In this document: piece by piece, positions 33,074 to 44,984 of the stretch | Position numbering within the stretch: the stretch's first letter is position 1 | How the letters are laid out: the number at the start of each line of letters is the position of its first letter | Assembly: GCA_013146195.2 (NCBI GenBank) | Contig: CM028377.1 | Span: forward strand, 22,373,980-22,437,979 | Direction: 5' to 3' | Length of the DNA stretch: 64,000 nucleotides | DNA from: Codonopsis lanceolata | Taxonomy: Eukaryota; Streptophyta; Magnoliopsida; Asterales; Campanulaceae | Position numbers and translations under genes: made by a program | The notes under the pieces: generated by a model | The model's input: only the letters and a program-made list of their open reading frames with translations | What the model was told of the DNA's origin: nothing | Database searches by the model: none

Positions 33074-34800
33074 AGCAAGCCATAGCTTTCCTTGACAAAT
33101 GTTTAGTAGGAAGAATGAAAGAGTTAAGGTGTCCCACTCCTCCGAAGTCGGACTTGCAGGTATGGGTGGATGTCAAGTGGAAAGCGGCTGGTGGTGTTCG
33201 AGTGGCAGAGCTGAACGATTCTTCATTCTTATTTGAATTTCTGTCTGAGGAGATGCGTATAAGATCCTGTCGGAGAAGGAGTGGAGGTTTAACCAAGACA
33301 GTCTGTCTTTGGAACGGTGGAACTCGGTGAACAATTGTGTCAAAGAAGGAAGTATGCCTACGGAAGTCTGGGTTAGGGTACTAGGTTTACCGCTACATTT
33401 GTGGGGGGAGGCGGTATTTCGCCAGATTGGGGATTTCTGTGGGGGTTATCTGGACATAGACGAGCTCACGAAGAAGAGGGAGAACTTGAGGTGGGCAAGG
33501 ATTTTGGTGCATTTTCAAGGTGAGGTTCCGGCAAAAGTCTGGATAGGTGAAAGCAACCATGTCTTTGCCGTCCCTGTTTGGGCTGAAGCTGCGACGACCT
33601 ATCTCCAGTGGAAACGGCCAGGTCAAGGGGAAGGAGGAGCAGGGAGTAGTTTTCGGAGAAAGCCAAAAAGTAGTGTGAGACACGCGCCTCCAAAACAAGT
33701 GGATAGCAGAAATAAAGTTAGGTCACCAGGCACTTAAAAAGGAAGAATAAAAAGAACTGGGGCACTTGGGTCGAGAAAATTCCAAATTCGAATTTTCCTA
33801 CTTCAAATTCAAATTATTGGATGGTGAAGGAAACGGCGTCACACAAGGGGAAGTCTTTCTTCGGGCCAGGTTACTGGGCCAAATGAGCAGCCAGCTGTTG
33901 GGCCTTCAGGAGGAGAAGGATCAAGAAGCACACATGGACTGGACCAGGAAGATGCTGGTACTACAGGGGGAAAGTTTTTGGGCCCTATCAGTTTTGCTTA
34001 TCCGGAAAAGAACCAGTCCACTCTAAAGAAAAGATGTCGAGACAGAGTCAACGCAAAAGGTTGTCAAGGAAGCCCCGACCTTGGACGCAGACTCAAATCG
34101 AGGAGAGAAAACTGATCTCAATGCAAAAGAGACTAGTTTGGGTAGGGGTTTGAACGCCGACAGCTATGGAGGGTTCACAGAGGGAGGGGGATTCAAGTTG
34201 TTCTAAGAGTTTCTGCAATGGGTTCTCAACAAAGAGAGGGCAGTTATAGTGAGCGAACTAGTGGCTGAGGAAACTGGGGAGATGAAGCCTTCGAGAATTG
34301 CGACTCAGCAAGAGGCGAGGGCCTCCCTCAACCTGTGGCTGGTGAGCCGAATGTGTGCGGAGAGAATGTGTGTCCGGAACTTGTAAAGGTGCTGGACGAA
34401 CCTATCAAGGAGGTTCTGGAGTGCATACCTTTTGTGGCAGTGGATGACTGGATGGAGATAGAGAAGGGACTCAGGAAGTGGGTTCTACTCATAGGTTAGA
34501 ACCTAGGGAGATTTCGAAGGAGCGATTGTGGTCGAAGGAGCCACAACACTCTACCCAATCTGATACGGTTGACGGATCGCTTGGTGATTTGGGTGAGGAC
34601 ATGACTGAGGTTGTGTATTGCAGTCCTCTGTCGGTGATCAGACCAGAGGAAGCTGTTGAGCCTGAAATGCTGACTGAAGGGGAGAATAACAAAGATATTT
34701 CAATTTGGGTAAGTAGGGAGAGCAAGGAATCTAGGGAAGTATATGGGTGTCTCGTGTAAAGGCCATGAAGATAGAATAGTGGATTTACTTATTGAATTAG
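33074..34800 (+). pseudogene. LINE B ORF1 middle and C-terminal part (DUF4283-like)
   Basis: Resumes LINE B after copia 1. It reads ALAFLDKCLVGRM, a FEFLSEE segment, ERWN, then PTEVWVRVLGLPLHLWGEAVFRQIG and GGYLDIDELT (about 33354-33470), the pattern of the DUF4283 and following segment in plant L1 ORF1. A basic, Ser/Lys-rich tail follows. Frame shifts occur near 33255, 33760 and 34200. Confidence 0.78.
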
Positions 34801-34983
34801 AGAAGGGGTGCTTATCAGCAAAAACAAGGAACGTTTATCATTAAGAAACAAGGTGGGAACCAGTCATCTTAAATCCTGGGACGGAGAAAGCAGGGAGCTC
34901 AAAAACCTACATGCAGTATTAATTTTGAAGGGGTAGCAAGTAATTAAGGTAGGTGAAGGTGCTGGTAAACTAATTAGCTTAGT

Positions 34984-35551
34984 ATGGATATAAATCTGAT
35001 TAGTTGGAATGTGCGGGGTTTGAATAATTTTAAGAAGAGGCAGGTTATTAAAGAAGATCTTAGATGGTGGAAGCCTTCGGTAGTTTGTCTACAAGAGACC
35101 AAATTGGGTAATATGGATAGGAGGCTGGTGGACAGTTTAGGAGGTCGCCGTTGGATGGACTGGGTTCATCTTGATACAGTTGGGGCAGCGGGAGGCATTC
35201 TTGTTATGTGGGATAGAAGAGTTGTTGCAGTGGAGGATCATGTGAAGGGAGAATTCTCAGTTTCGTGTCTTTTTAAGTGGGTGGCAGATGGCTCTTCGTG
35301 GGTTTTTTCTGGTGTTTGCGGTCCGTGTTCTGATGCTGCTGGCCGGGCAGGCTTGTGGCCAGAGTTGACTTCTGTAAGACAAATGTCGAATCTGCCATGG
35401 TGCACAGGGGGTGATTTCAATGTGATCCATTCCCCCCGGGAGAGGTTCAGAAGGCATTCGAGTTCCCAGGCTATGATGGATTTCAACGACTTCATTAATG
35501 ATATGGAACTAGTGGACCTGTCCCTGGGGAATGCCTTCACTTGGTTTCGGG
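34984..35551 (+). pseudogene. LINE B ORF2 APE-type endonuclease, cut by an hAT MITE
   Basis: ATG at 34984 opens ORF2: INLISWNVRGLNNFKKRQ, CLQETKLG, GGILVMWDRR, WCTGGDFNVIHSPRERF, MDFNDFINDMELVDL and NAFTWF are consecutive blocks of the exonuclease-endonuclease-phosphatase fold, including the E of QETK and the DFN motif. The frame is uninterrupted until the MITE at 35552. After it, a SDHSP motif (about 36325) completes the domain in another frame. Confidence 0.88.
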
Positions 35552-35915
35552 TAGGGGTGTAAGTGGTTCGGTTTGGTTTGGCTTTTGTCAAAACCACAAA
35601 CCGAACCGCCTCCTAGTAGTTCCAAAAATCTCAAACCGAACCGAACCGAGCAAGACTTGGAACCGAACCGAACCGAACCACTCGGTTTGGTTTGGTTCGG
35701 TTTTGTGGTTTATATAAATTATTTTTAATGAAAGTAACCAACATTGAAAATAACAATAAAAATAAAATTTTAATTTGGAATTAACGTCAAAATTATGAAA
35801 TAAGCTACTAACAACAAATTATCATAAATAAAACAATTCAAATTCTAAAATAAACACAAACAAATGGAAAAAATAATAGTTCTCCAACAATCAAGATTTT
35901 GTTTGGTTTAGTATC

Positions 35916-35983
<68 letters not shown>

Positions 35984-36230
35984 GAATAAATCAAAGGTTC
36001 AAAATAGTTAATATATGTAATATAATATATATTTTATAATAAAAAAATAAAAATAAATAGCGTGGTTTGGTTTGGTTTGATACCAAAAACCGTGAACCGA
36101 ACCGAACCGCGTGGTTTCCCAATTTTTGAAACCGAAACCGAACCGTCTTCGACCAAAACCGAACCAAACCGACTGGTTTGGTTTGGTTCGGTTCGGTTTC
36201 GTGGTTCGGTGGTTCCGATTTACACCCCTA
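35552..36230. mobile_element. hAT MITE (taggggtgtaa ends) with perfect 8-bp duplication
   Basis: The left end taggggtgtaag and right end ttacacccc(ta) are inverted; gtttcggg flanks at 35544-35551 and 36231-36238 are identical. The interior is made of ggttcggtttggtt / aaccgaaccgaacc repeats forming long imperfect inverted arms around an AT microsatellite (about 35922-35980). 679 bp, no gene. Confidence 0.95.
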
Positions 36231-36238
36231 GTTTCGGG

Positions 36239-36549
36239 GGGGTGAAGTTGGCAGTGCTCAAGGCTTGGCAGGTTCCTTCGAGGAAGTGGTAGGCATTTTT
36301 AATCAAGGGACTCTCCCGAGGGTATTATCTGATCATTCCCCCATTTAGGTTTGAAAATATGTGGCTGTCAGCCCCAGGATTTAAGGATTGGGTCAAAGTG
36401 AAATGGGACTCTTACATTGTGGTTGGTAAACCGTGCTTTAGAATTGCTAAGAAACTGAAATTACTCAAAAAGGACCTTAAAGTCTGGAATAGAGAGGCGT
36501 TTGAGAGTATTGAGGTTAAAATTAAAGAGGCTATGGAGAGAGTAAAAAG
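36239..36549 (+). pseudogene. LINE B ORF2 linker between endonuclease and RT
   Basis: Contains SDHSPI near 36325, then MWLSAPGFKDWVKVKWDS and KLKLLKKDLKVWNREAF and a Glu/Lys-rich helix. This is the usual stretch between the endonuclease and RT of plant L1. It breaks at copia 2 after a gtaaaaag segment and resumes at 41043 with KERMGTLGE. Confidence 0.78.
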
Positions 36550-36716
36550 TGTTGAATAAATTTAGTCAATCCCTATTTTCATGGGATCATATTCTAGTGG
36601 TAGCAGATTTCCTTAATTTAGGGAATGTACCTTTTTCTAGTTAGCTAATCCCTTAAATTAGGGAATGTATCAAGTCATGTCTTTTTTGGTTTTTTAGCTG
36701 TATATAAACCTGTTTA

Positions 36717-36960
36717 TGATCAATGAAATATATATCAGAAAGTTCTTTTGTAAGCATTGCAAGAAGCCATGGCACACAAAAGAAAATTGCTGGAAGATTC
36801 ATGGCAAACCAGCAAATTGGAGGAAGACATCAGAAGGCCGAGCTTTTTCCACAATCACTGATCAATCTCATAAGCAAGCATCTAATCCGGAATTGTCTCC
36901 ATCCATGAAGGACCAAATTGAGCAGTTGTACAATTTTTTAAAAATCTCAACAAAGTTCCA
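36717..36960 (+). pseudogene. Copia 2 gag zinc-knuckle remnant
   Basis: Reads CKHCKKPWHTKENCWKIHGKP, a CX2CX4HX4C knuckle of gag, followed by a polar linker. It starts only a few bases after the truncated 5' LTR, which shows the deletion. Confidence 0.85.
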
Positions 36961-37037
36961 CTAATCCTCCCAATAATCCTTCCTGTTCTTTTGCCCAGCA
37001 AGGAATTCCCTATCCTGTAGCCTATTCTGCTAAAGCT

Positions 37038-38990
37038 TTGAGTGGTCCTTGGATAATAGATTCGGGAGCTACTGATCACATGTCGAGCAATTCCCATTTT
37101 TTCACTTCATATTATCCAGCAGCTGGAAATAGGAAAATTAAAATTGCAGATGGTTCTTTTTCAACCATTGGTGGAAATGGTTCAATACGGATTTCATCAT
37201 CTCTTGTTCTTAAAGATGTTCTCCATATTCCTAAGCTTTCATGTAATTTGTTGTCTGTTAGTCATAGTCAGATAACTCGAGAGATAAACTGTAAAGCTAA
37301 TTTCTTTCATTCTCACTATGAGTTTCAGGATTTGGTCTCAGGGAAGATGATTGGCAGTGCTAAGCAACATGGAGGTCTGTATTTCTTTGAGGATGGAGGC
37401 AGTCCAAGTAAACTAGTTTCAAATTCTTGCTTTGGTTCTATTTCCCATTATAATAATCAAGATGTTATGTTATGGAATTTTAGGTTAGGACATCCAAGTT
37501 TTCAGTATCTGAAACGTTTGTTTCCCAAGTTATTTCTGAATAAAGATCCTCATTTCAATGTGAATTTTGTGTTATGGCAAAACATCATCGTTCTTCTTTT
37601 CCCCCACGACCATATCAATCTTCAAAACCATTTCAATTACTCCCTCCATCCCTAAATTATCGTCCTAGTTGACCCGGTGCATTGATTAAGAAAAAACAAT
37701 TTACTTGATTATTTATATTGGTTTAATATATAGTTTCTTTTAAAACTCATGTGAATGTGGCTCATAATTAAAGTAGGGTGAAAAGTAAGGGTAAAGTGGT
37801 AAAAGTGATGTTCTAAAAAGGTAAGTTACAAACTGGACAATTATTTTGGGACAAACGGAAAAGGAAAAGAGGACGATAATTTAGGGACGGAGGGAGTAAT
37901 TCATAGTGACATTTGGGGTCCTTATAGGATCCCTACACTTTCTGGAAAAAGATGGTTTGTTTCATTTGTTGATGATCATTCTCGATTAAGTTGGATTTAC
38001 TTGATGAAAGTAAAGTCCGAAGTTGGAGAAATCTTTAAAACTTTTTTCAACATGATTAAAACACAATTTAATGAAAAAAATCAGGATTTTTCAAATTGAT
38101 AATGGAAGAGAATACTTCACAAAAAAATTGGGACATTATTTTGCAGAAAAAGAAATAATACAGCAAAGCTCGTGTTTTGATACTCCACAGCAAAATGGAA
38201 TTGCAGAGAGAAAGAATAAACATTTTTTTGGAAATAACACGTGCTTTATTGTTCACTAATAATGTTCCAAGACATTTTTGGGGTGATGCTCTTTTACATG
38301 CTGTTTTTTTTATCAATAGAATGCCTTCAAGAATTTTTGAATTTCAAAACTCCTATGGAAATCTTTAAGCAGACAAACCCATGTTCTAAACTCATATCAA
38401 ATTTACCTTTAAAGGTGTTTGGTTGCACTGTTTTTGTGCATAATTCAGATAAAAACAAGGGTAAACTTGATACTCGAGCACACAAAGGTGTGTTTGTGGG
38501 TTTTTCTGCATCACAAAAGGGGTTTAAATGTTTTGTTCCATGTTTAAAAAAATACTTTGTCACTATGGATGTTTCCTTTTTGAAAATAAATCCTTTTTTG
38601 GTCCTCATCTTCAGGGGGAGATTTCGGATAGAAAAGAAGATTCAGAGATAAGGATTTCTGAATTGGACTTTCTTATTCCAGATTTTGTGCCAGAAAATCA
38701 TGAACTTCTTTTAGAAAATACAAATGAAAGAGATTTGCACATTCCAGATTTGGTGGCTGAAACAAATTTTGAAACAAATTTGGTAAATCCAAATTCTTTG
38801 TCTGACAAAAATATTACTGAAACAGATTTTGTGGCTGAAACTGATTATGTTTTAAATAAGGACAATCCAGTGTCTGATTTAAATTTAAATGAGGGAAATC
38901 AACACAATACATCTGAGTCAGAAAATATAACAATGCTGAAAATATTGGAATTTCTGGGAAAGAAAAAAAACAAATGGAGAATTTGACTCT
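37038..38990 (+). pseudogene. Copia 2 protease and integrase, interrupted
   Basis: WIIDSGATDHM (about 37053) is the protease active-site segment. SLVLKDVLHIPKLSCNLLSVS and LWNFRLGHPSF (pre-integrase) follow. After the Stowaway, SDIWGPYRIPTLSGKRWFVSFVDDHSRLSW opens the integrase core. DNGREYF, QQNGIAERKN and FGCTVFVH complete it. Frame changes occur near 38080, 38230 and 38350. The region from 38640 is an acidic linker (repeats of an ETDFV type). Confidence 0.87.
37640..37896. mobile_element. Stowaway MITE (257 bp) with TA duplication
   Basis: The ends ctccctccatccctaaatta and (reversed) ctccctccgtccctaaatta are inverted copies with the classic Stowaway head; TA flanks at 37638-37639 and 37897-37898. 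Inserted in the copia 2 integrase region. Confidence 0.95.
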
Positions 38991-39170
38991 AGTCTACACG
39001 AGAAAGCATCTGTCACAGGGGAAGAACACTGACAATACTCAGCACTGCCAGCATCCAGACTTCGGCTAGAACTCAACTGATCACATGATTCTCACATAAA
39101 TCATGATTCTCACACAATTCATGAGCCTGTTGATTCAAATCTTCTAATCCCTATTGCTCACAAAAAAGGA

Positions 39171-40735
39171 GTGAGACTGTGCACCACTAAGCATCCTATG
39201 TCTAACTTTGTTTCATATTCCAATTTGTCTTCATCTTTTTCGTGTTTCCTAACCAAACTTATCCATGTTGAGATTCCAAAGTCTGTACAAGCTGCTTTAC
39301 AAGTTCCTGAATGGAAGGAGGCTGTTTTGGAGGAAATGAAGGCTTTGAAGAAAAGCAGAACTTGGGATGTTGTTGATTTACCTCCGGGAAAGAAAATGGT
39401 AGGAAGGGTATTTACTGTGAAATATCATTAAGATGGATCTCTTGAAAGGTATAAAGCAAGGCTAGTTGCAGAAGGCTTTACTCAAACTTATGGTATTGAC
39501 TACATGGAGACGTTCGCTCCAGTGGCAAAATTGAATACAGTCCGTGTACTGTTGTCCATTGCAGTCAACCTTGATTGGCCTCTCCAACATTGGATGTCAA
39601 GAATGTGTTTCTTAAAGGAGATTTAGAGGCGGAAGTTTACATGGAGCCTCCACCCGGTTTTGAGGTACGGTTTGGATCACAAGTTTGCAAACTAAAGAAG
39701 TCTTTGTAGGACTCAAGCAATCACCAAGGGCATGGTTTGACAAATTTGCTGGATCAATTAGAAGACAATGTTTTTTACAAGGGCAGGCTGATCACACTAT
39801 GTTCTTTACGAGGACAGACAGAAATAAGATTGTGATATTGATAGTCTATGTTGATGATATCATCCTAACAGGGGATGACATTGAAGAAATTGATACATTA
39901 AAGAGGAACTTGGCAAAAGAGTTTGAAATTAAGGATCTTGGAGCCCTCAAATATTTTATGGGAATGGAGGTAGAAAGATCAAAGAAAGGAATGATTGTGA
40001 GCCAACATAAATATATTCCGGATCTCTTAAAAGATTCAGGAATGACTGGCTGTAAACCAGTTGATACACATGTGGATCCAAACTTCAAGATTGGTGAAAA
40101 CAATTCTGGAACTTCAGTAGATATAGGGACTAGGGAGGTATCAAAGATTGGTAGGAAAGCTTATATACTTGTCTCATACTCGTCCAGATATTGCTTTTGG
40201 AGTAAGCTTGGTAAGCCAGTTTATGCACTCACCAAACAAATATCATCTTGAAGCTGCTTATAGAATTTTGAGGTATCTGAAGGGTACTCCAGGAAAAGGT
40301 TTGTTCTTTGGGAAGAAGGAATGCTGAAAGATTGAAGCTTACACAGACGCTGATTGGGCAGGATCCATTAATGATAGACGGTCTACAAGTGGATATTGTA
40401 CGTATGTGTGGGAAAACCTAGTCACTTGGAGGAGCAAGAAGCAAAATGTCGTAGCAAGAGGCAGTGCTGAAGCCGAATTTAGAGCCATGGCTAATGGCAT
40501 TTGTGAGCTGATTTGGTTACAAAGTATTTTTGGAGAACTAAAATTATCTATGGAAGGTCCTATGAAATTGTATTGCGACAACAAGGCTGCAATTAGCATA
40601 GCTAATAATCCAGTGCAGTATGATTGGACTAAGCATGTGGAAATTGACAGACATTTCATCAAGGAGAAGATCGAGAATGGTGTGATCTGCATACCATTTA
40701 TTCCAACAACAGAACAAACGGTTTATTCTAACTAA
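39171..40735 (+). pseudogene. Copia 2 RT and RNase H, disrupted
   Basis: RT: WKEAVLEEMKALKKSRTWDVVDLP (about 39312), a RYKARLVAEGF-like block (about 39448), FAPVAKLNTVRVL, LKQSPRAWFDKF and the catalytic YVDDIILTGDD (about 39847-39880), LGALKYFMGMEV. RNase H: WAGS..DRRSTSGYC (about 40360-40395), VARGSAEAEFRAM, CDNKAAISIANNP, HVEIDRHFIKEK. One premature stop is near 39429 and small shifts near 39600, 39690, 40140 and 40330. Confidence 0.9.
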
Positions 40736-40815
40736 GGGGCTATTCAAGCCAGTGTTTGAGTCTTGTGTCAGTAAGATGGAATTACTTGACATTTACCTTC
40801 CAACTTGAGGGGGAG

Positions 40816-41042
40816 TGTTGAATAAATTTAGTCAATCCCTGTTTTCATGGGATCATATTCTAGTGGTAGCAGATTTCCTTAATTTAGGGAATGCTCTTAA
40901 ATTAGAGAATGTACCTTTTTTCTAGCTAGCTAATCCCTTAAATTAGGGAATGTATCTAGTCATGTCTTTTTTGGTTTTTTAGTTGTATATAAACATGTTT
41001 ATGATCAATGAAATATATATCAGAGTTTTCCCTAAAACTACA
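40816..41042 (+). repeat. Copia 2 3' LTR
   Basis: TG start after the purine tract, CA end at 41042. Relative to the 5' LTR it has an extra about 23-bp segment near 40890 and a complete 3' end. Confidence 0.88.
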
Positions 41043-42350
41043 AAAAAAATCTAGATGAAAAAGAGCGTATGGGTACCCTGGGGGAAACTGAAGCTGCCCA
41101 ACGTGAGGAAACTAAGGCAGAGATTAAAAGTCTCTTAATCAGCGAAGAAATCAGTGGGAGGCAAAAGTCCATGGTCTTGTGGCTGCGTGAAGGTGATAAG
41201 AACGCGAGATTCTTCCATCGGATGGCCAATGCACATAAAAACTATAATCAAATTGCCAGGCTGAAGATTGAAGGCAATGTGACGGAGGATGTGACTCAAA
41301 TCAGAAGAGGTATTTTAGATTTCTATAAAAATATTTTTCGGAAGACAGAGAAGGGAAGTGGAGATAGATGGGATAGCCTTCAAGACCCTTCATGAAATAG
41401 ACAGCAGGCGTCTAGAATAACCACTTACAGAAAAGGAAGTGGTGGAAGCTTTGGGGAGCTTGAAAGGAGATAAAGCCCCGGGTCCAGATGGTTTTACTTT
41501 AGCTTTTTTCAAGCAATGTTGGGAAGTAGTGAAGCTGAACATCATGGAAGTTTTTCGATTTTTCTTTGAGGAGAAGGGGTTCGAGAAAAGTCTGAATGCT
41601 ACTTTTATTGCTCTCATCCCAAAAAGAAAAGGCGCAAAGGAGCTAAAGGACTTCAGACCTATAGTCTCATTGGTAGTATCTACAAGCTGATTTCAAAGTT
41701 CTTGTCATCTAGATTAAAACAGGTTATCGGTCAAGTGATTTCTGATTCGCAACATGCTTTTGTGGGTGATCGCCAGATTTTGGATGCAGCTTTAATAGCT
41801 AATGAATTGGTGGATGCGAGGGTGAGAAGCGGGATTCCAGGGGTTTTGTGCAAGTTGGATATGGAGAAGGCTTATGATCACGTTAGATGGGATTTCCTGA
41901 TTTATCTTCTGGACATAATGGGGTTTGGAGAGAAGTTGAGGAAGTGGATTTTTTTCTACATCTCTACAGTCAGGTATTCTACTCTAGGTATTCTACTCCA
42001 GGTATTCTACTCTACTCTGATGAATGGGAGCCTGAAGGTTTTATTTCGAGCTCGAGAGGGCTTCGTCAAGGGGACCCCCTTTCTCCCTTTCTGTTCATTG
42101 TGATCATGGAGGCTCTTAGCCGGCTCATCGATAAGGCAATAACAGGAGGTTTTATTAAGGGTTTCGAGGTGGGTAAGGATCCAGGGCGGGGTGTTTCTGT
42201 CTCTCATTTGCTGTTCGCAGATGATACCTTGGTTTGCTGCAATGCGAATAGTTCTCAGTTGGGAAATCTTCGTTTAATCCTATTATTCTTTCAAGCAATG
42301 TCGAGGTTGAAGATAAATGTTTCAAAATGAGAGTTAATCCCCATTGGCAG
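41043..42350 (+). pseudogene. LINE B ORF2 reverse transcriptase
   Basis: Begins with a LDEKERMGTLGE helix, WLREGDKNARFFHRMANAH (about 41182-41235), SLKGDKAPGPDGFTLAFFKQCW, FIALIPKRKGA, DFRP, ISDSQHAFVGDRQILDA, CKLDMEKAYDHVRWDF, LRQGDPLSPFLFIVIMEAL and FADDTLVCC (about 42217-42240) with the catalytic ADD. Frames shift near 41395, 41660, 41950 and 42030. A triple repeat of ggtattctactc lies at about 41973-42018 in the RT. Confidence 0.9.
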
Positions 42351-43780
42351 AGTGGATAATGTGGAGAGTTTGGCTGCTTTCTTCGGATGTAGATCTTCTA
42401 GTCTCCCCTCGACTTATCTGGGAATGCCTTTAGGCTCTGTTTTCAAAAATGTTAATGTTTGGAACTCGGTTGTGGATAGATTTGAGAGGAGATTGGCGGC
42501 GTGGAAGTGGAAGTACTTGTCAAACGGTGGGAGGTTAACCTTGATTAAGAGCACTCTTTTAATCTCCCCACTTATTTCTTATCCTTGTTCGTTGCCCCTG
42601 CCTCAGTGGTTAAGAGAATTGAGAAGCTGGAGAAAGAGATTTTCTTTGGGAAGGAGTAGATGAGAAAAGGAAATATCACTTAGTAGGTTGGGATTCTGTC
42701 TGTTCCAGCAAGGAAGTTGGGGGCTTAGGAGTCAAAAACCTCAAATTCTTTAATAAGGCACTATTGGGTAACTGGTTATGGAAATATTTAGTTGATAAAG
42801 AGGAATTGTGGAGGACAGTGATGAGTAAATATGGCGTAGGCAGTCACCTGTGGTTCCCTGCTGAAGTCCTATCCTCTCACGGGTCTTGTGTCTGGAAAGG
42901 AATCATGAGAGGGGGTGGGAGGATTTTAGCAGATTCATTAAGTTTGAGATTGGCTTAGGAAACCAAGTTAGGTTATGGAAGGACATATGGTGTGGGGGTA
43001 CTACTTTACAGACTATGTTTCCTAGATTATATAACATCACGGGTAATAGAGATGAGCTAGTGAATGCTCTCTTAGTAGTTCATGGGGGAGCAGACCTTTG
43101 GAGCCCTGTTTTTCGCAGAAATCTCCACGATTGGGAGATCGAAGAAGCTGTGTGCAGTTCTTGGATCTGCTTCATGGATTTAAAAGGAAAGATTCAAGAG
43201 AAGATAATGTGTTGTGGGAGGGTCATAAGAAGAGAACTTTCTCTGTTAAATCCTTTTACTCAAAACTGACTGGTGGAGACAGAATTTCGTTCCCATGGAA
43301 AGATATATGGAAAGCTAAAACCCCTAGTAGGGTGGCTTTTTTCGTTTGGGAAGCAGCTAGAGGAGCTATTTTGACGGGGGAGAATTTGAGATCTCGTGGT
43401 ATGATTTATGTAAACCGATGTTATGTGTAAGAATGAGGAGGAAACTGTGAACCACCTTCTGCACTGCCCCATTGTGAGGGAGTTATGGATTTTACTAGAA
43501 ATTCTGCCGGTGTTTCATGGGCTATGCCCAGATCTGTCATTGAGCTGATTCGAGAATGGTCGTTAGTCAAGAGGAGGAGGAAGAAGGTGTTATGGGATCT
43601 TTCTCCTGCAGCAGTTTGGTGGACAATATGGAAGGAAAGGAACATGAGCGTTTTTGAGAATGTCGAATTAGATTCTGTTGGAATTAAGAACTCCCTTCTG
43701 ACCTTGTGTTTCAGGTGCTACATAGCAGACCCTAATTCAGAAAATCCGTTTGCTGAGTGCACGGATAGTTCCTTTGTTTA
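42351..43780 (+). pseudogene. LINE B ORF2 C-terminal part with zf-RVT region
   Basis: STYLGMPLGSVFKN (about 42409) opens the thumb. FFNKALLGNWLWKYL and a MSKYGVGSHLWFP segment follow. WKAKTPSRVAFFVWEAARGAILTGENLRSRGM then CYV, a lost base, CKNEEETVNHLLHCP (about 43420-43475) give the zinc-binding pattern. WTIWKERNMSVF is near 43618. It ends at a stop near 43779. Confidence 0.85.
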
Positions 43781-44171
43781 GTCTATATTTGTTTTTGTAT
43801 ACCCCCAGTATACAAGGATGCACCACCTCATTTGGCACTTGTTTATAATATTTTACCTTAATTATCAAAAAAAGTAAGTTCTGCAATCGATACTATTCCT
43901 ACTTATACCATGCAAATGTGTCATCCCCCTTTGTCTATTTTTGATAACCTTGATATGTTAAATAGAAATTTCCCCTGGGGTCACATATATGATAGTGACC
44001 AAAAAAAAAAAAAAAACAACCTTGTGGATGGGATGCTGTTTGTAAACCAACCTTTTGGAGGTTTGGGTATTCGCAAAGCTAGAGAATATAATTTAGCTAG
44101 TTTTGCTAAACTAGCTTGGCGTGTGGTGAATAAAAGATGATCCTTCGTGGGTCAAAATCATGGATGCTAAG

Positions 44172-44484
44172 TGTCAAGTAACCAACTCATCTAAAAGTTT
44201 AAGCAGTTAGATAGGGACCCAACAATGGATATCAAGCTTAACACTCCCCCTCACGTGTGACCCGTCCACACGTGGAGAGATACACAAACATGCCTCACCA
44301 AGGGCATCACAAACCAAATAGAGTGACAATATGCACTCACAATATTCCGGGTAACAAATGCAAGCGGGATGCTTCGAACCCACGACCTTGCCAAACCAGA
44401 GCTCTAATACCATGTTAAGTAACCAACTCATCTAAAAGCTTAAGCAGTTAGATAGGGACTCAACAATGGATATCAAGCTTAACA
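44172..44484 (-). mobile_element. TRIM: 313-bp terminal-repeat retrotransposon in miniature
   Basis: Two 72-bp direct repeats (44172-44243 and 44413-44484) begin TG and end CA, and are flanked by ctaag at 44167-44171 and 44485-44489. On the minus strand the first repeat is followed at once by tggtattagagc (primer-binding site for initiator Met-tRNA, one change), and the second is preceded by cacgtgagggggag (purine tract). The interior is 169 bp without coding capacity. All parts of a minimal LTR element are present; it must be moved by proteins of another element. Confidence 0.94.
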
Positions 44485-44984
44485 CTAAGTATGTCAAAGG
44501 TAATAGTGTTATGAAATGGAAAAATAGTCAAAGCAGCTCTCGCCTTTGGAAAGATATTATGCAGACCCAGCCCCTTATACTAAATCAGATGGATAATCGG
44601 TCAATGGGATAAACGATAAAGTGAATCTCTGGAATGACTGGTGGTGTGGCAACGGTAGTCTAATTTTTTGCTTTAATAGCAACATTGTTATGGAGTTACT
44701 GTGGATAGCATTATCAAAAATAGATATTGGTGGCATGATAACCTCCGTAATGGTTTGACTAATGACAAGAAACAGTCTATTAGAGCAGTTCATCTACCGA
44801 CCCATCATCTCTATGAGGATTCTCCCTCTTGGGGGAGGAATAGTAATGGTATTTGAAGTATCAAAAGCGCTTATGAATTGCTGACTAATCAACATTGTAG
44901 TTCCAATTTATCCTGGATTTGGTTATGGAGATTGAAACTTGAAAGTGCCTGCTAAAATTATAATCTTACTTTGGCTGATTATTA

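Larger units (their letters stand above)
36550..41042 (+). mobile_element. Copia 2: Ty1/copia element with internal 5' deletion
   Basis: The 5' LTR begins at 36550 (tgttgaataaatttagtc) and the 3' LTR spans 40816-41042. The 3' LTR follows a cttgagggggag purine tract. The 5' LTR breaks off at about 36741 (tatatcaga) and continues straight into a gag zinc knuckle, so the LTR end, the primer-binding site and most of gag are deleted. The flanks are A-rich (aaaag left, aaaaa right), compatible with a 5-bp duplication. A Stowaway (37640-37896) sits in the integrase region. Confidence 0.9.
27555..43876 (+). mobile_element. LINE B: near full-length L1 interrupted by three elements
   Basis: The pieces in order are ORF1 N-part (27818-28348), copia 1, ORF1 middle with DUF4283-like segment (33074-33740), ORF1 C-part (to about 34800), ORF2 endonuclease (34984-35551), hAT MITE, ORF2 linker (36239-36549), copia 2, RT (41043-42350), C-terminal part (to about 43780) and an A tail ending near 43876. 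The 5' boundary lies between 27555 and about 27800; the first 250 bases are non-coding and could be its 5' UTR. Target duplication was not found. Confidence 0.82.
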
